The notes beneath the pieces were generated by a model, which was not told the origin of the DNA, did not search any database, and worked only from the letters and a program-made list of their open reading frames with translations. A stretch of DNA of 64,000 nt from Thermoleophilales bacterium. GTDB taxonomy: Bacteria > Actinomycetota > Thermoleophilia > Solirubrobacterales > 70-9. The stretch spans positions 1 through 64,000 of the forward strand of contig JACJWY010000009.1 in NCBI GenBank assembly GCA_020636955.1. Reading direction: 5' to 3'. The position numbers and the translations under genes were made by a program. This document shows, in pieces, positions 23,536-31,926 of this stretch (position 1 is the stretch's first letter; every line of letters starts with the position of its first letter).

Positions 23536-26220
23536 CCCGGAGCCGTTCACGAAAGCGGTTGCCTGCTCGACTTCGAGCGGGGGCGAGACCAGGAAGCCCT
23601 GGGCCATGCTGCATCCGAGGTCCCGGACCATCTGGAGCTGGGTTTCGGTCTCCACCGCCTCCGCCACGACCAGCAGGGAGAGCGCTCGCCCGATCTGGGT
23701 GATCGCGTCGACGATTGCCGAGTTACCCGGGTCGCCCCGGCCGAGACCTTCAACGAAGGTACGGTCGATCTTGATCGCATCCAGCGGGAATTCACTGAGA
23801 TAGGCGAGCGACGAGAAGCCGGTTCCGAAATCGTCGAGAGCGAGCCTGACCCCGAGGTCATGGATATCCCGCAGAACGTCATCAATCACGGCGCTGCCAG
23901 TGAGCAGGACATTCTCGGTGATTTCGATCGCCAGGTTTTCCGGGTCGACGTCATTGGTCGTCAGCAGCTTTGCGATCTCGCCGGCCAGGCCGGGTTTGCG
24001 GATCTGCCGGGAAGAGGCATTGACCGACACCGTTATCCGGTTTCCGGGATCCAGGTTTCTGTTCCAGATTCCGGCCTGGCGCACGGCTTCGGCCATCACC
24101 CAACTGTCAATCTGGCCGATCAGGTCACTTTCCTCAGCGATCGGAATGAAGAGCTCCGGCTCCAGCAAGCCCTCATCGGGGTGGTTCCACCTGGTCAGCA
24201 CCTCGAAGGCCCGTAGCTTTCCGGTGCGAAGGCTGATGATCGGCTGGTAAAGGCACTTGAGCTCGCCGTTCTCGGTCGCGCCGTGCAGTTGCCTTTCCAC
24301 GTCGAGTCGACGGAGGACCTTTTCCCGGATCGGCTCGCCAAAAGTCTCGGCGCGCGCCCTTCCCGATTCCTTGGCCTGGTACATGGCCGAATCCGCATCG
24401 CGAATCATGTCTTCGGGAGATTTGGGATCTTCGCGTCCGGGCTGGTAGGTGGCCACGCCGATGCTGGCGGTGACGAATCGTTCCGTACCGGCCACCGGGA
24501 TCGGTTCGGAGATGCTTTCCAGCATCCTGGCGGCGACTTCGCTTGCCTCATCCAGGGTCTTGATCGAAGCCAGGACGATCCCGAATTCATCGCCTCCGAA
24601 TCTGGCCACGGTATCGCCGCGGCGGACACTCGCTGAAAGCCGCGGGGCGATTTCGCGCAGCAGCTCGTCCCCGGCGTGGTGCCCGATTCCGTCGTTGATC
24701 AGTTTGAAGTGGTCGATGTCCAGGAAGAGCAGGCCGACGGTTCCGCTGTTCAGGCTGGCCTGGTCGATCGCTTCCGCCAGCCGACGGGTGAAGAGCTGAC
24801 GGTTCGGCAGGTCGGTGAGCGGGTCGTGGTTTATCCGGTGTTCGAGCGAGAGGTCGGTGCGGCTTCGTTCGATCGAGTTCCCGAGCACGTTTGCGGCGGC
24901 CCGCAGGAAATTGCCGTCCTGTTCGCTGAACGCTCCGATCTTCTCCGAGTGGACGATGAAGACCCCGAACTGGTTTACCGCCCCCATGATCGGGGCGATC
25001 ATCGTGCTGCGCACTTCCTCCGGCAGGAAAGGCACAAAGCGTTCGAGGCGAGGGTCGTCGGCCCAGGACGGGATCAGGACCACGTCACCTTTGGTCAGGT
25101 GGCTGTCCGGATATTGCCGCGGGTCGTAGGGGAGCACGTTCGACCAGCCCAGATTGGCGGAGCGGTGACAGAGGTGAAGCTCCCGGTAATCCTCCTGTTC
25201 CCAGATCGAGGCTTCCAGCACGCCCTCGATCTGCCCGACCCACTCGACCCCGTAACGGAGGAGCGAATCGGGATCTTCACCGCGGATTGCCATCTCCCCG
25301 AGGCGGGCGACGAGGACCTGCTGCTCAGCCTTGAGCTCGATTGCGGACTCGGCCGCCTTCAGGGCGGAAATGTCCTGCATCACCCCGTGCCACTGCGGGA
25401 CTCCGGCCTCGTTGCCCACGAGGCGCGCCCTCTCGTAAATCCAGACGTAGTTGCCATCCCGGGTCCGGAGGCGGTACTCGGCCGGCGGGTGAATGTCGAG
25501 ACCGATCAGCCGCTCGTCTTCGAAGGCCATCGCGTGTCGGCGATCGTCGGGGTGGATCGACCGGTACCAGAGGGTTGTGTCCGAAGTCCATTCTTCCGGC
25601 GTGTACCCGAGGATGTTCTCGATCTGGGGGCTGACGTAGAGCCACCTGCCCGATTCCCCCATCTCGGCGGTGTAGAGGATGGCCGGCACCGAGTCGATCA
25701 GGTGCTCGAAGCCTTGCGCATCCATCTCGATCCGGTTCAGCTCGTAGTCGGCCACCGAGGGGCCAGGGCCGGTGAACGAACGTGCGCTGTTCTCACCGTC
25801 CGGATCAGGATGCTGGCGAAGCCAGACCGAGAGGGCATCGGCCGCGGCCTCCAGGTCGGCGACCCGGGGGATGCTCCTGGCCGCCCAGGCGGCAGAAATC
25901 CGGATCCCGCCCGTACCGGAGTCTTTGGGAAAGGAAGCGACAGTCATTCCGGACAAGGTCGTGCCCGGTGATCCGTTGCCGACACCGGCAGGAACGGAAA
26001 CGAGATCGGCAATCGTCTCCGGATCCAGTCGGGTGGGCCGGGCCGCAACGGGACCCTGACCGTCGCAGACCACGGCGCCGATCGCGCCGAATTGCTCGGC
26101 AGCCGCTCTGGCGGTCACCTGAGCCGCCTCGCTGATCGAACGCGAGTTCCGCAACTCACTCAGCAACACGTCCTGACCGGGGAGCGACACGGATTTCGCT
26201 GTCGGGCGATCGGGGCTCAT
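23515..26220 (-). CDS. PAS-GAF-GGDEF-EAL cyclic di-GMP signalling protein
   Basis: 901 residues from ATG 26220 (the open frame continues upstream through the aminotransferase gene in another frame). Order: GAF-like N-terminus (about 15-135), PAS with PAC (165-290), GAF (295-455), GGDEF (460-625), EAL (640-890). The cyclase motif GGDEF is intact at 542-546 with an inhibitory I-site RxxD at 533-536. The phosphodiesterase motif is EVL (673-675) with ITEN at 767-770 and DDFGTGFSSL at 796-805, so both activities are possible. No membrane segment: a cytoplasmic sensor. Start overlaps the previous gene's stop by 4 nt (ATGA). Confidence 0.93.
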   Translation of the reverse strand: MSPDRPTAKSVSLPGQDVLLSELRNSRSISEAAQVTARAAAEQFGAIGAVVCDGQGPVAARPTRLDPETIADLVSVPAGVGNGSPGTTLSGMTVASFPKDSGTGGIRISAAWAARSIPRVADLEAAADALSVWLRQHPDPDGENSARSFTGPGPSVADYELNRIEMDAQGFEHLIDSVPAILYTAEMGESGRWLYVSPQIENILGYTPEEWTSDTTLWYRSIHPDDRRHAMAFEDERLIGLDIHPPAEYRLRTRDGNYVWIYERARLVGNEAGVPQWHGVMQDISALKAAESAIELKAEQQVLVARLGEMAIRGEDPDSLLRYGVEWVGQIEGVLEASIWEQEDYRELHLCHRSANLGWSNVLPYDPRQYPDSHLTKGDVVLIPSWADDPRLERFVPFLPEEVRSTMIAPIMGAVNQFGVFIVHSEKIGAFSEQDGNFLRAAANVLGNSIERSRTDLSLEHRINHDPLTDLPNRQLFTRRLAEAIDQASLNSGTVGLLFLDIDHFKLINDGIGHHAGDELLREIAPRLSASVRRGDTVARFGGDEFGIVLASIKTLDEASEVAARMLESISEPIPVAGTERFVTASIGVATYQPGREDPKSPEDMIRDADSAMYQAKESGRARAETFGEPIREKVLRRLDVERQLHGATENGELKCLYQPIISLRTGKLRAFEVLTRWNHPDEGLLEPELFIPIAEESDLIGQIDSWVMAEAVRQAGIWNRNLDPGNRITVSVNASSRQIRKPGLAGEIAKLLTTNDVDPENLAIEITENVLLTGSAVIDDVLRDIHDLGVRLALDDFGTGFSSLAYLSEFPLDAIKIDRTFVEGLGRGDPGNSAIVDAITQIGRALSLLVVAEAVETETQLQMVRDLGCSMAQGFLVSPPLEVEQATAFVNGSGLPDLIH

Positions 26221-27365
26221 ATGGCGTTCCCGATTGACTTTACGGCAGCCTCGACGAGTGCAGGCGAAGTGCCGATGTTGAGCCGGAAGTGCCCTTCGCC
26301 ACCGGCCCCGAACCCGGGCCCGCTTGATACCGCCACCCTGGCCCGGTCGAAAATCGGGGTGGCCGGGTCCGGGCCCAGCCCGAGCCGGCTTGCGTCGATC
26401 CAGGCCAGGTAGCCGGCCTCCGGTTGCCGGTACCCGGCGCCCGGCAGGTTTCGTTCGAGCAGTCTGGCTAGCAGCTCCCGGTTGAAGTCGAGCTGGACAA
26501 GAACCTGGTCCAGCCAGTCGTCCCCGGATTCGAACGCTGCCTGGGAGGCGATCACCCCGAGGTGACCGGGATGGGTCGCTCCGGCCGGCAGGCCGGCCAC
26601 CAGCTGTCGGGCCCGTGGGCTCGCGGTGACGATGACGGCGCATCCGAGCCCGGCGATGTTGAAGGTCTTGGAAGCCGAAGTCAGGCAGATTCCACATTCC
26701 CGCGCAGCCGGGGAAACGTTCAGGAAGGGAGTGTGGGTCGCTCCCTCAAGGGTCAGCGGGGCATGGATCTCGTCGGCGAGGATCCAGGCCCCGTGATCGG
26801 CTGCCAACTCGGCGAGCCGCTCGAGCTCGGGTCTGGTCGGGACGGTCCCGGTCGGATTGTGCGGGCTGCAGAGGATCATCGCCCTGGCGCCGGCCTCGAA
26901 GGCCCGGCCGATCGCCGCGAGGTCGAGTCGTCCCCCTTCGGTCAAGGGCACCTCGACCAGTTCGCGGCCGGACTCGGGGACGATCGAGAAGAACGGGAAA
27001 TAGACCGGCGGATTTATGACGATTCCTTGCCCCGGTCCGGCGACCAGGTCCAGCAGCGCCCGCAGCCCGCCGACCACGTCGGTGGTCGCGGTGACCTGGG
27101 CCGGATCCACCTCCCAGCCGAACCTGCGGGAAGCAAAGCCGGCGAAGGCATTTGCCAGGTCCGACGCCGGGGCATTTGCGTAGCCCGTGTCATCGAGTTC
27201 GATCGCCTGAATCAGGGCTTCCTTCACCGGTCGGGCAAGCGGAAAGTCCATCTCTGCCACGAAGGCTGGCAGTACATCGGCCGGCCAGGAGGTCCATTTG
27301 GCCGACCGGCGTCGCCGCAGAAGGTCCAGCGGGATATCGGTCAGGTTGTAGCTTTCTCGGGACAA
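26217..27365 (-). CDS. MalY/PatB-family PLP-dependent lyase/aminotransferase
   Basis: 382 residues, fold type I PLP enzyme. MalY/PatB features: PLPAFVAEMDFPLA-like LPAFVAEMDFPLARPV near residue 32, the GYANAP segment, SPHNPTG, DEIHAPL and the PLP lysine in TSASKTFNIAGL. The group includes cystathionine beta-lyases that cleave C-S bonds and release thiols. Start is TTG 27365, two bases after the MFS gene's stop, and it overlaps the GGDEF/EAL gene by 4 nt, so all three are probably one operon. Confidence 0.9.
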   Translation of the reverse strand: MSRESYNLTDIPLDLLRRRRSAKWTSWPADVLPAFVAEMDFPLARPVKEALIQAIELDDTGYANAPASDLANAFAGFASRRFGWEVDPAQVTATTDVVGGLRALLDLVAGPGQGIVINPPVYFPFFSIVPESGRELVEVPLTEGGRLDLAAIGRAFEAGARAMILCSPHNPTGTVPTRPELERLAELAADHGAWILADEIHAPLTLEGATHTPFLNVSPAARECGICLTSASKTFNIAGLGCAVIVTASPRARQLVAGLPAGATHPGHLGVIASQAAFESGDDWLDQVLVQLDFNRELLARLLERNLPGAGYRQPEAGYLAWIDASRLGLGPDPATPIFDRARVAVSSGPGFGAGGEGHFRLNIGTSPALVEAAVKSIGNAI

Positions 27366-27367
27366 AC

Positions 27368-28579
27368 TCAGGCGGGCTCTTCCAGCGGTTGACGGAGCAC
27401 ATTTTCCCCGGGCAGCAGCATGCTGATCAGGAACCCGGGCAGCGGCAAGGCGGCTATCACGATCATGACCGTGGTCAGGCTGGTCTGGTCAGCAAGCAAC
27501 CCCAGTAGCCAGGCGACCAGTCCGCCGAAACCGATCGCCGCCCCCAGCGTCACCCCGGAAGCGACGCCGATCCGGTTTGGCAGGTACTCCTGGCCGAGAA
27601 CCACGGAGATCGAAAAGGTACCGACGAGGAAGAACCCGATCGCCGCGAGCAGCGGAAAAGCGAGCGGCTCGGTGACCTCGAGCAGGGCCAGGATAAGTGG
27701 CACGACCACCCCCAGCGAAACGACGAGCACGGGGCGGGTGCCGACCCGGTCCGCGAGGTGCCCGCCGGCCAGGGTGCCGACCGCGCCGGCGACGAGGAGC
27801 ACGGTGAGCGCCGCGTTTCCGACCGCGTCTGTCGTCCCCATCTCGGTGATCATGAAGACCGGCACAAAGGCCTGGAGGCCGAAGTAGGTTGCCGACCGGA
27901 AACCCGCCACGGTCGCGACGCCGGTGAAGGGAAGCCAGCGATCCTTTCCGCTTTTGCCCGCTCGATCTGCCGATGCGGCAATCGTCTCCAGGCGCAGGGC
28001 ATCGATGCGGGGGAGTTCGAGGAACAGCAGGAGCGCCCCGATCGCCATCGGCACCGCGAACCAGACCAGTCCACCGAGACCGAGGGTGAGTACGAGCGTC
28101 GTGACGATCACCGGGCCGAGGGCGAAGCCGGCATTGCCTCCAACCGCATAAAGACTCATTGCGGTTGCCCTCCGCTTGGTCCCGGCAACGTAGTTTGCGT
28201 TGCGGGCACCTTCGGGATGGTAGGCACCGACCCCGATTCCGGCGACCGCCACGGCCGCAAGCGTGAGCGGAAACGAGCTGACGGCTCCCACGGCTGCGAT
28301 CCCCAGGCCTCCGACGAGGATCCCTCCGGGCAGGAGCCAGGAGATCGAGCGGCGGTCGGTGATCAGCCCGAAGAGGGGCTGAAGCAGGGAGGAGGAGAAA
28401 GTCATGACCAGGATCAGGGCCGTCGCCTCCGAGTAGCTGTACCCGCGACGGGCGATCAGGAACGGGATCAGGGCCGGAACCGATCCCTGGCAGATGTCGA
28501 CCAGGGCGTGACCGGACGAGAGCACCGCGATCGAACGCCGATCCATGTCCCGATCAGATTTCCGGTGATCCGCCATCAC
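27368..28579 (-). CDS. MFS transporter, fosmidomycin-resistance (Fsr) type
   Basis: 403 residues, about twelve membrane helices in two halves with a charged central loop. HALVDICQGSVPALIPFL in the first helix and GIGVGAYHPEGARNA in helix 4/5 are typical of the Fsr group of proton-driven exporters. GTG 28579 and ATG 28576 are adjacent; CAGTCT six bases before ATG 28576 favours the latter. It leads the operon with the MalY-type enzyme and the c-di-GMP protein; export of a C-S lyase-related compound is a guess. Confidence 0.85.
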   Translation of the reverse strand: MMADHRKSDRDMDRRSIAVLSSGHALVDICQGSVPALIPFLIARRGYSYSEATALILVMTFSSSLLQPLFGLITDRRSISWLLPGGILVGGLGIAAVGAVSSFPLTLAAVAVAGIGVGAYHPEGARNANYVAGTKRRATAMSLYAVGGNAGFALGPVIVTTLVLTLGLGGLVWFAVPMAIGALLLFLELPRIDALRLETIAASADRAGKSGKDRWLPFTGVATVAGFRSATYFGLQAFVPVFMITEMGTTDAVGNAALTVLLVAGAVGTLAGGHLADRVGTRPVLVVSLGVVVPLILALLEVTEPLAFPLLAAIGFFLVGTFSISVVLGQEYLPNRIGVASGVTLGAAIGFGGLVAWLLGLLADQTSLTTVMIVIAALPLPGFLISMLLPGENVLRQPLEEPA

Positions 28580-28667
28580 TGAAGACTGTCAGACGGAACC
28601 TCCGGTCCCTAAACCGAGATCGGGCCCGCTTCCGGTCCGGGCGTGCCAGGTTTCCGGCCGGCGCGAT

Positions 28668-29684
28668 TCAGGCGGCGTCGGAGAGGCGGCCGTTCAGCCT
28701 CGCCTGCTCCGCGCTCAGGCCGGCGAGGTTGAGCCAGGCCGGGCTGACCGACTCCAGATCACGCCGGACCGACGGTGCGATCGGTTCGAGAGTGGCTTCC
28801 AGGCAGGCGTTGAACTGGCGGGAAAGGTCTTCTTCGCTGTCGGTCTGCTCCTGCTTTTTGAGGAAGGACCGGTGCCAGCGCTCGAGCGAATCGGCAGCCC
28901 GGCTGAAGATCTCTTCCGGTCCGGGTCGGGCCGCCCCGAAATGAGCGAGGTACACGGTTTCCGCGTCCACTCCGGCAAGTTTTCCGATCGAGTCGAGCGA
29001 ATCTTCCAGGGAAAAATCCCAGGGCGGGGTGGAAGGCCGGACCACCCGGCTTCCGGGCAGCTGGACCCCAAGCGCATCGCCGCAGAAAAGCGACCCGGTC
29101 GATCCGTCAAAGTAGGAGACATGGGCGGAGGTGTGGCCCGGGGTGGCGATCACTTCGATGGCCCTGTCCCCGAGATTGATGCAATCCCCGTCCTTGACCG
29201 CAGTGATTCTCGTCCGGTCGATTGCGGCCGGGAACCCGTAGAGCCGGTCTGCCTTCTCGCCGTAAACCTTCTTCATTTCGAGAACCAGGGCCGAAGGGTC
29301 GGCCAGCTTCCCGGTTGCTCCGGCCGGGGCGGCGATCCTCGCCTTGGGGAACCTGCGGGCGATCACACCTGCTCCCGCTGCGGCGTCCGGGTGGATATGA
29401 GTCAGCAGGATCAGGTCGATTTTGATTCGCTGCGATTTGAGCGCCTCTATGACCCGGGGAGCGGCGTTGGCCGACCCGGGATCGACCAAGGCCGTCCGGT
29501 CGCCCCGGATTAGGTAGGAGCATGTCCGGCCGCTGATGCCGTTCAGCATCGGGTCGACCAGAACTGGATCGTTTCCGGAGAGCATGGCTGGGGTGGTGGC
29601 TTCGGTCGCCTCGCGGTCAGGTCGCTCGCCGCGGTTGCGGCGGGTGCCAAAGACCTTGGTCGGGACGTGGAAGCGTGTGTTCAT
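28668..29684 (-). CDS. MBL-fold hydrolase-like protein with incomplete metal site
   Basis: 338 residues. A metallo-beta-lactamase fold is clear: ALVDPGSANA, LLTHIHPDAA (94-102), TPGHTSAHV, LFCGDAL and YLAHFG. The usual HxHxDH is H96-x-H98-x-D100-Ala101, so the sixth-position His ligand is missing; the following His-containing loop of relatives (HERGAPHL) reads APAGATGKL here. The C-terminal 100 residues are helical as in relatives of this subgroup. One metal may still bind; activity is uncertain. A GAGGGTGAG ribosome site precedes the ATG. Confidence 0.82.
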   Translation of the reverse strand: MNTRFHVPTKVFGTRRNRGERPDREATEATTPAMLSGNDPVLVDPMLNGISGRTCSYLIRGDRTALVDPGSANAAPRVIEALKSQRIKIDLILLTHIHPDAAAGAGVIARRFPKARIAAPAGATGKLADPSALVLEMKKVYGEKADRLYGFPAAIDRTRITAVKDGDCINLGDRAIEVIATPGHTSAHVSYFDGSTGSLFCGDALGVQLPGSRVVRPSTPPWDFSLEDSLDSIGKLAGVDAETVYLAHFGAARPGPEEIFSRAADSLERWHRSFLKKQEQTDSEEDLSRQFNACLEATLEPIAPSVRRDLESVSPAWLNLAGLSAEQARLNGRLSDAA

Positions 29685-29834
29685 CTCACCCTCTGCGTTC
29701 TCTAACCGTCCATCTTCCAGATGGATTCGGTTTTCCCTCTAAATCCCCGCAAAACGTTCTGTCGTTACCCACAAGTTCATCCTGCCCACCGCAGGATGTC
29801 GAACGCCCCGGACGGTCGGGAAACCCGACATCAA

Positions 29835-29889
29835 ATCCGGGTGCTGGTAGTTAGTCCGCCAGTGGCGGACTAACTACCAGCACCCGGAT
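29835..29889. repeat. 55-bp nearly perfect palindrome (27-bp arms, 1-nt centre)
   Basis: The arm ATCCGGGTGCTGGTAGTTAG... at 29835-29861 is perfectly complementary to 29863-29889, with only G29862 between. It lies in the 304-bp gene-free stretch between the MBL gene start and the second csp gene, beyond the csp terminator. No T-run follows either arm. The gene-free stretch otherwise holds only that terminator and the MBL leader. Confidence 0.85.
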
Positions 29890-29914
29890 CCTCGACCGGA
29901 ACCAGGCGACGGTT

Positions 29915-29943
29915 AAAGCGAAACGCCCGCCGGGTGGCGGGCG
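29915..29943 (-). terminator. Terminator of second csp gene
   Basis: On the minus strand CGCCCGCC / GGCGGGCG form an 8-bp stem with loop ACCC, followed by TTTCGCTTT. Confidence 0.85.
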
Positions 29944-29988
29944 CGCTCGCGTTGCTTCTGTGGGGCCTGCGCCCCGTGGTCAGTCGAC

Positions 29989-30192
29989 CTAGATGGCCTC
30001 GACCGAAGCGGCGGCCGGACCCTTGGGTCCGTCCTCTGCCTCGTAGCTCACCTTGGCGCCTTCCGCGAGGGTGCGGAAGCCGTCCGACTGGATGGCGGTG
30101 TGATGGACGAAAACGTCCTTCGAACCGTCGTCCGGCGTGATGAAGCCGAAGCCCTTCTCGTCACTGAACCACTTGACTGTGCCAGTAGGCAT
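29989..30192 (-). CDS. Cold-shock protein (CspA family), second copy
   Basis: 67 residues with RNP1 KGFGFI and RNP2 VFVHH; nearly identical to the protein at 21881-22084. GGAGG ends 7 nt before the ATG. It lies downstream of a DEAD-box helicase gene on the same strand, a combination that fits cold-induced RNA unwinding. The 156-bp leader contains two inverted repeats. Confidence 0.95.
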   Translation of the reverse strand: MPTGTVKWFSDEKGFGFITPDDGSKDVFVHHTAIQSDGFRTLAEGAKVSYEAEDGPKGPAAASVEAI

Positions 30193-30270
30193 TTAGTCCT
30201 CCAACATCGGTGCTGCGAAACGCGGAGGATGCCGGTAAAGCAACGACTGCGAGCGCTACACACGTCTTTG

Positions 30271-30344
30271 TCGGGTTTTTCATACCCGACCCTATGGCGG
30301 GACCGTAGCAGCATCGGCCCGGTTTCGCTTGTTTTGTTACAAGC
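30271..30344 (-). promoter_or_regulatory. Leader region of second csp gene with two hairpins
   Basis: 30271-30291 is a 7-bp stem (GTCGGGT / ACCCGAC) and 30327-30344 a 6-bp stem (GCTTGT / ACAAGC). They sit between the helicase stop and the csp ATG. They could be a weak helicase terminator or part of a temperature-sensitive mRNA leader; neither has a clear T-run on the minus strand. Confidence 0.35.
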
Positions 30345-30348
30345 CCGT

Positions 30349-31626
30349 TCAGCCGTGACGGCGGTTCTGCGAGCGGTTCTGCTTCCGCTTGCGGTTGCCA
30401 CCGGCGTTGCCCTTTCGGGTCCGGGAACGGTTGCCGCCCTGGCCCTGGGGACGCCCGCCCGTCTTCGGTTTCTGCCGGGGACGGCTCTCGGAATGAAAAG
30501 CGACATGGCCGCCACTCGCCTCGAACTCGCTGTGGAGTCCAAGCGACCTGGCGATCTGGCCCATGTCCCTGGCCTGATCGGACATGAAGAAGCTGATCCC
30601 GACGCCGTCGGCCCCCGCCCGGCCGGTGCGGCCGACCCGGTGGACAAAGGTGTCCTGGTCCTCGGGGATGTCGAAGTTGATCACGTGGGTCACATCGGCG
30701 ACGTCGATGCCGCGGGCGGCGACGTCGGTGGCGACAAGGGTGTCAACTTTGCCGTCCTCGAAATCGGCCAGCGCCCGCTGGCGCTGATTCTGGGACTTGT
30801 TGCCATGCATGGCGACGGCGCGAACCTGTTTCGACCGTTTCGAAAGTTTCTTGACCAGGCGGTCGGCACCGTGCTTGGTGCGGACGAAGACCAGGGTCCG
30901 GCCACGGTCCGGGCTCTCGAGCTCGCTGACCAGGGTTTCGACTTTGGCCTCATGGGAAACGTGGATGAACCGGTGCTCGATCTTCCCCTGCTTTTCCTTC
31001 GGGGCCCGGTTGACATGGGTCTTCGGGTCGATCGTGTAGGCCTCGGCCAGCTTGCCGGCCGCGCCTTCGAGGGTGGCCGAGAAGAAGAGAGTCTGCCGTG
31101 AAGGATCGACCTGCTTCACGATCCGGTCGACGGCGGGCTTGAAGCCCATGTCCAGCATGCGGTCGGCCTCGTCGAGCACGAGGTAACGGACGTTGTCGAG
31201 ATCGAAGGCACCACGCTGGAGCTGGTCCTCGAGCCGGCCCGGGCAGGCGACGATGATGTGGGACTTCGCGGCTCGCTTGGCCTGCTGTTGCAGGCCGACC
31301 CCGCCGTAGACGGCAGCGATCCTGAGGGCACGGGCATGGCAGATTTCGTACATCTCATCGACGATCTGGCTGGCCAGTTCGCGGGTCGGGGCGAGGATCA
31401 GAGCCGTCGGGCGTGGATCCTCGGCCTGGACCAGGTCTACCAGCGGCACGCCGAAGGCGAGAGTCTTGCCAGAACCGGTGGGGGACTGGACCAGCACGTC
31501 ATCGCCTTCGAGGATGTCCTCGATGACCTGGCGCTGGATGGGAAATGGAGCTTCGATTCCGCGATCGCGGAGGGAATTGACCACGGCGCTGGACACGCCG
31601 AGATCGGCAAAAGACTGCTTGGACAT
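30349..31626 (-). CDS. DEAD-box RNA helicase
   Basis: 425 residues from ATG 31626, with AGGAAG upstream; the longer frame adds 37 unrelated residues. Motifs in order: Q-motif FPIQRQVIEDI, SPTGSGKT, PTRELASQI, VLDEADRMLDMGF, FFSATLEG, HGNKSQNQRQRAL, ATDVAARGID and HRVGRTGRAG. The C-terminal tail is Arg/Gly/Gln-rich (about 395-425), typical of RNA-binding RhlE/CsdA-type enzymes. About 110 nt of leader precede it and a csp gene follows, so cold or ribosome-assembly roles are likely. Confidence 0.93.
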   Translation of the reverse strand: MSKQSFADLGVSSAVVNSLRDRGIEAPFPIQRQVIEDILEGDDVLVQSPTGSGKTLAFGVPLVDLVQAEDPRPTALILAPTRELASQIVDEMYEICHARALRIAAVYGGVGLQQQAKRAAKSHIIVACPGRLEDQLQRGAFDLDNVRYLVLDEADRMLDMGFKPAVDRIVKQVDPSRQTLFFSATLEGAAGKLAEAYTIDPKTHVNRAPKEKQGKIEHRFIHVSHEAKVETLVSELESPDRGRTLVFVRTKHGADRLVKKLSKRSKQVRAVAMHGNKSQNQRQRALADFEDGKVDTLVATDVAARGIDVADVTHVINFDIPEDQDTFVHRVGRTGRAGADGVGISFFMSDQARDMGQIARSLGLHSEFEASGGHVAFHSESRPRQKPKTGGRPQGQGGNRSRTRKGNAGGNRKRKQNRSQNRRHG

Positions 31627-31926
31627 GCTTTTCAACTTCCTGTGAGGGGTAAGGGGGAGATCCGGTAACAACCCCGACGCCGGTAGGCCGCGCGAAACAG
31701 GAAGGAACAGAACCTCGATCGCGTCCGTCTGGGACAACGACCGTCACCAACGATAACAGGCCAGATAAAGAAATCCTCTGCACAGCCCGGAAATCCCCGG
31801 TCTCGGCGGCAGATCGGCCACAGTCCCGATAGCCTTACCCGCCCGCGAGTCAATATCTCGCATCCGCAGCGGGCAAGCCGCCCGCAAGGCTCTCAACTCA
31901 ACGCCCCCGGAGGACCAAGAAACCTC
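31627..31926. other. 300-bp divergent intergenic region
   Basis: No gene is visible. It must hold the promoters of the leftward helicase and the rightward HCDH/ECH gene. TTTATC / TTATCG-like elements occur on the minus strand near 31755-31775 and a CAATAT on the plus strand near 31851; neither is strong enough to call. GGAGG at 31909-31913 is the ribosome site of the rightward gene. Confidence 0.4.
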
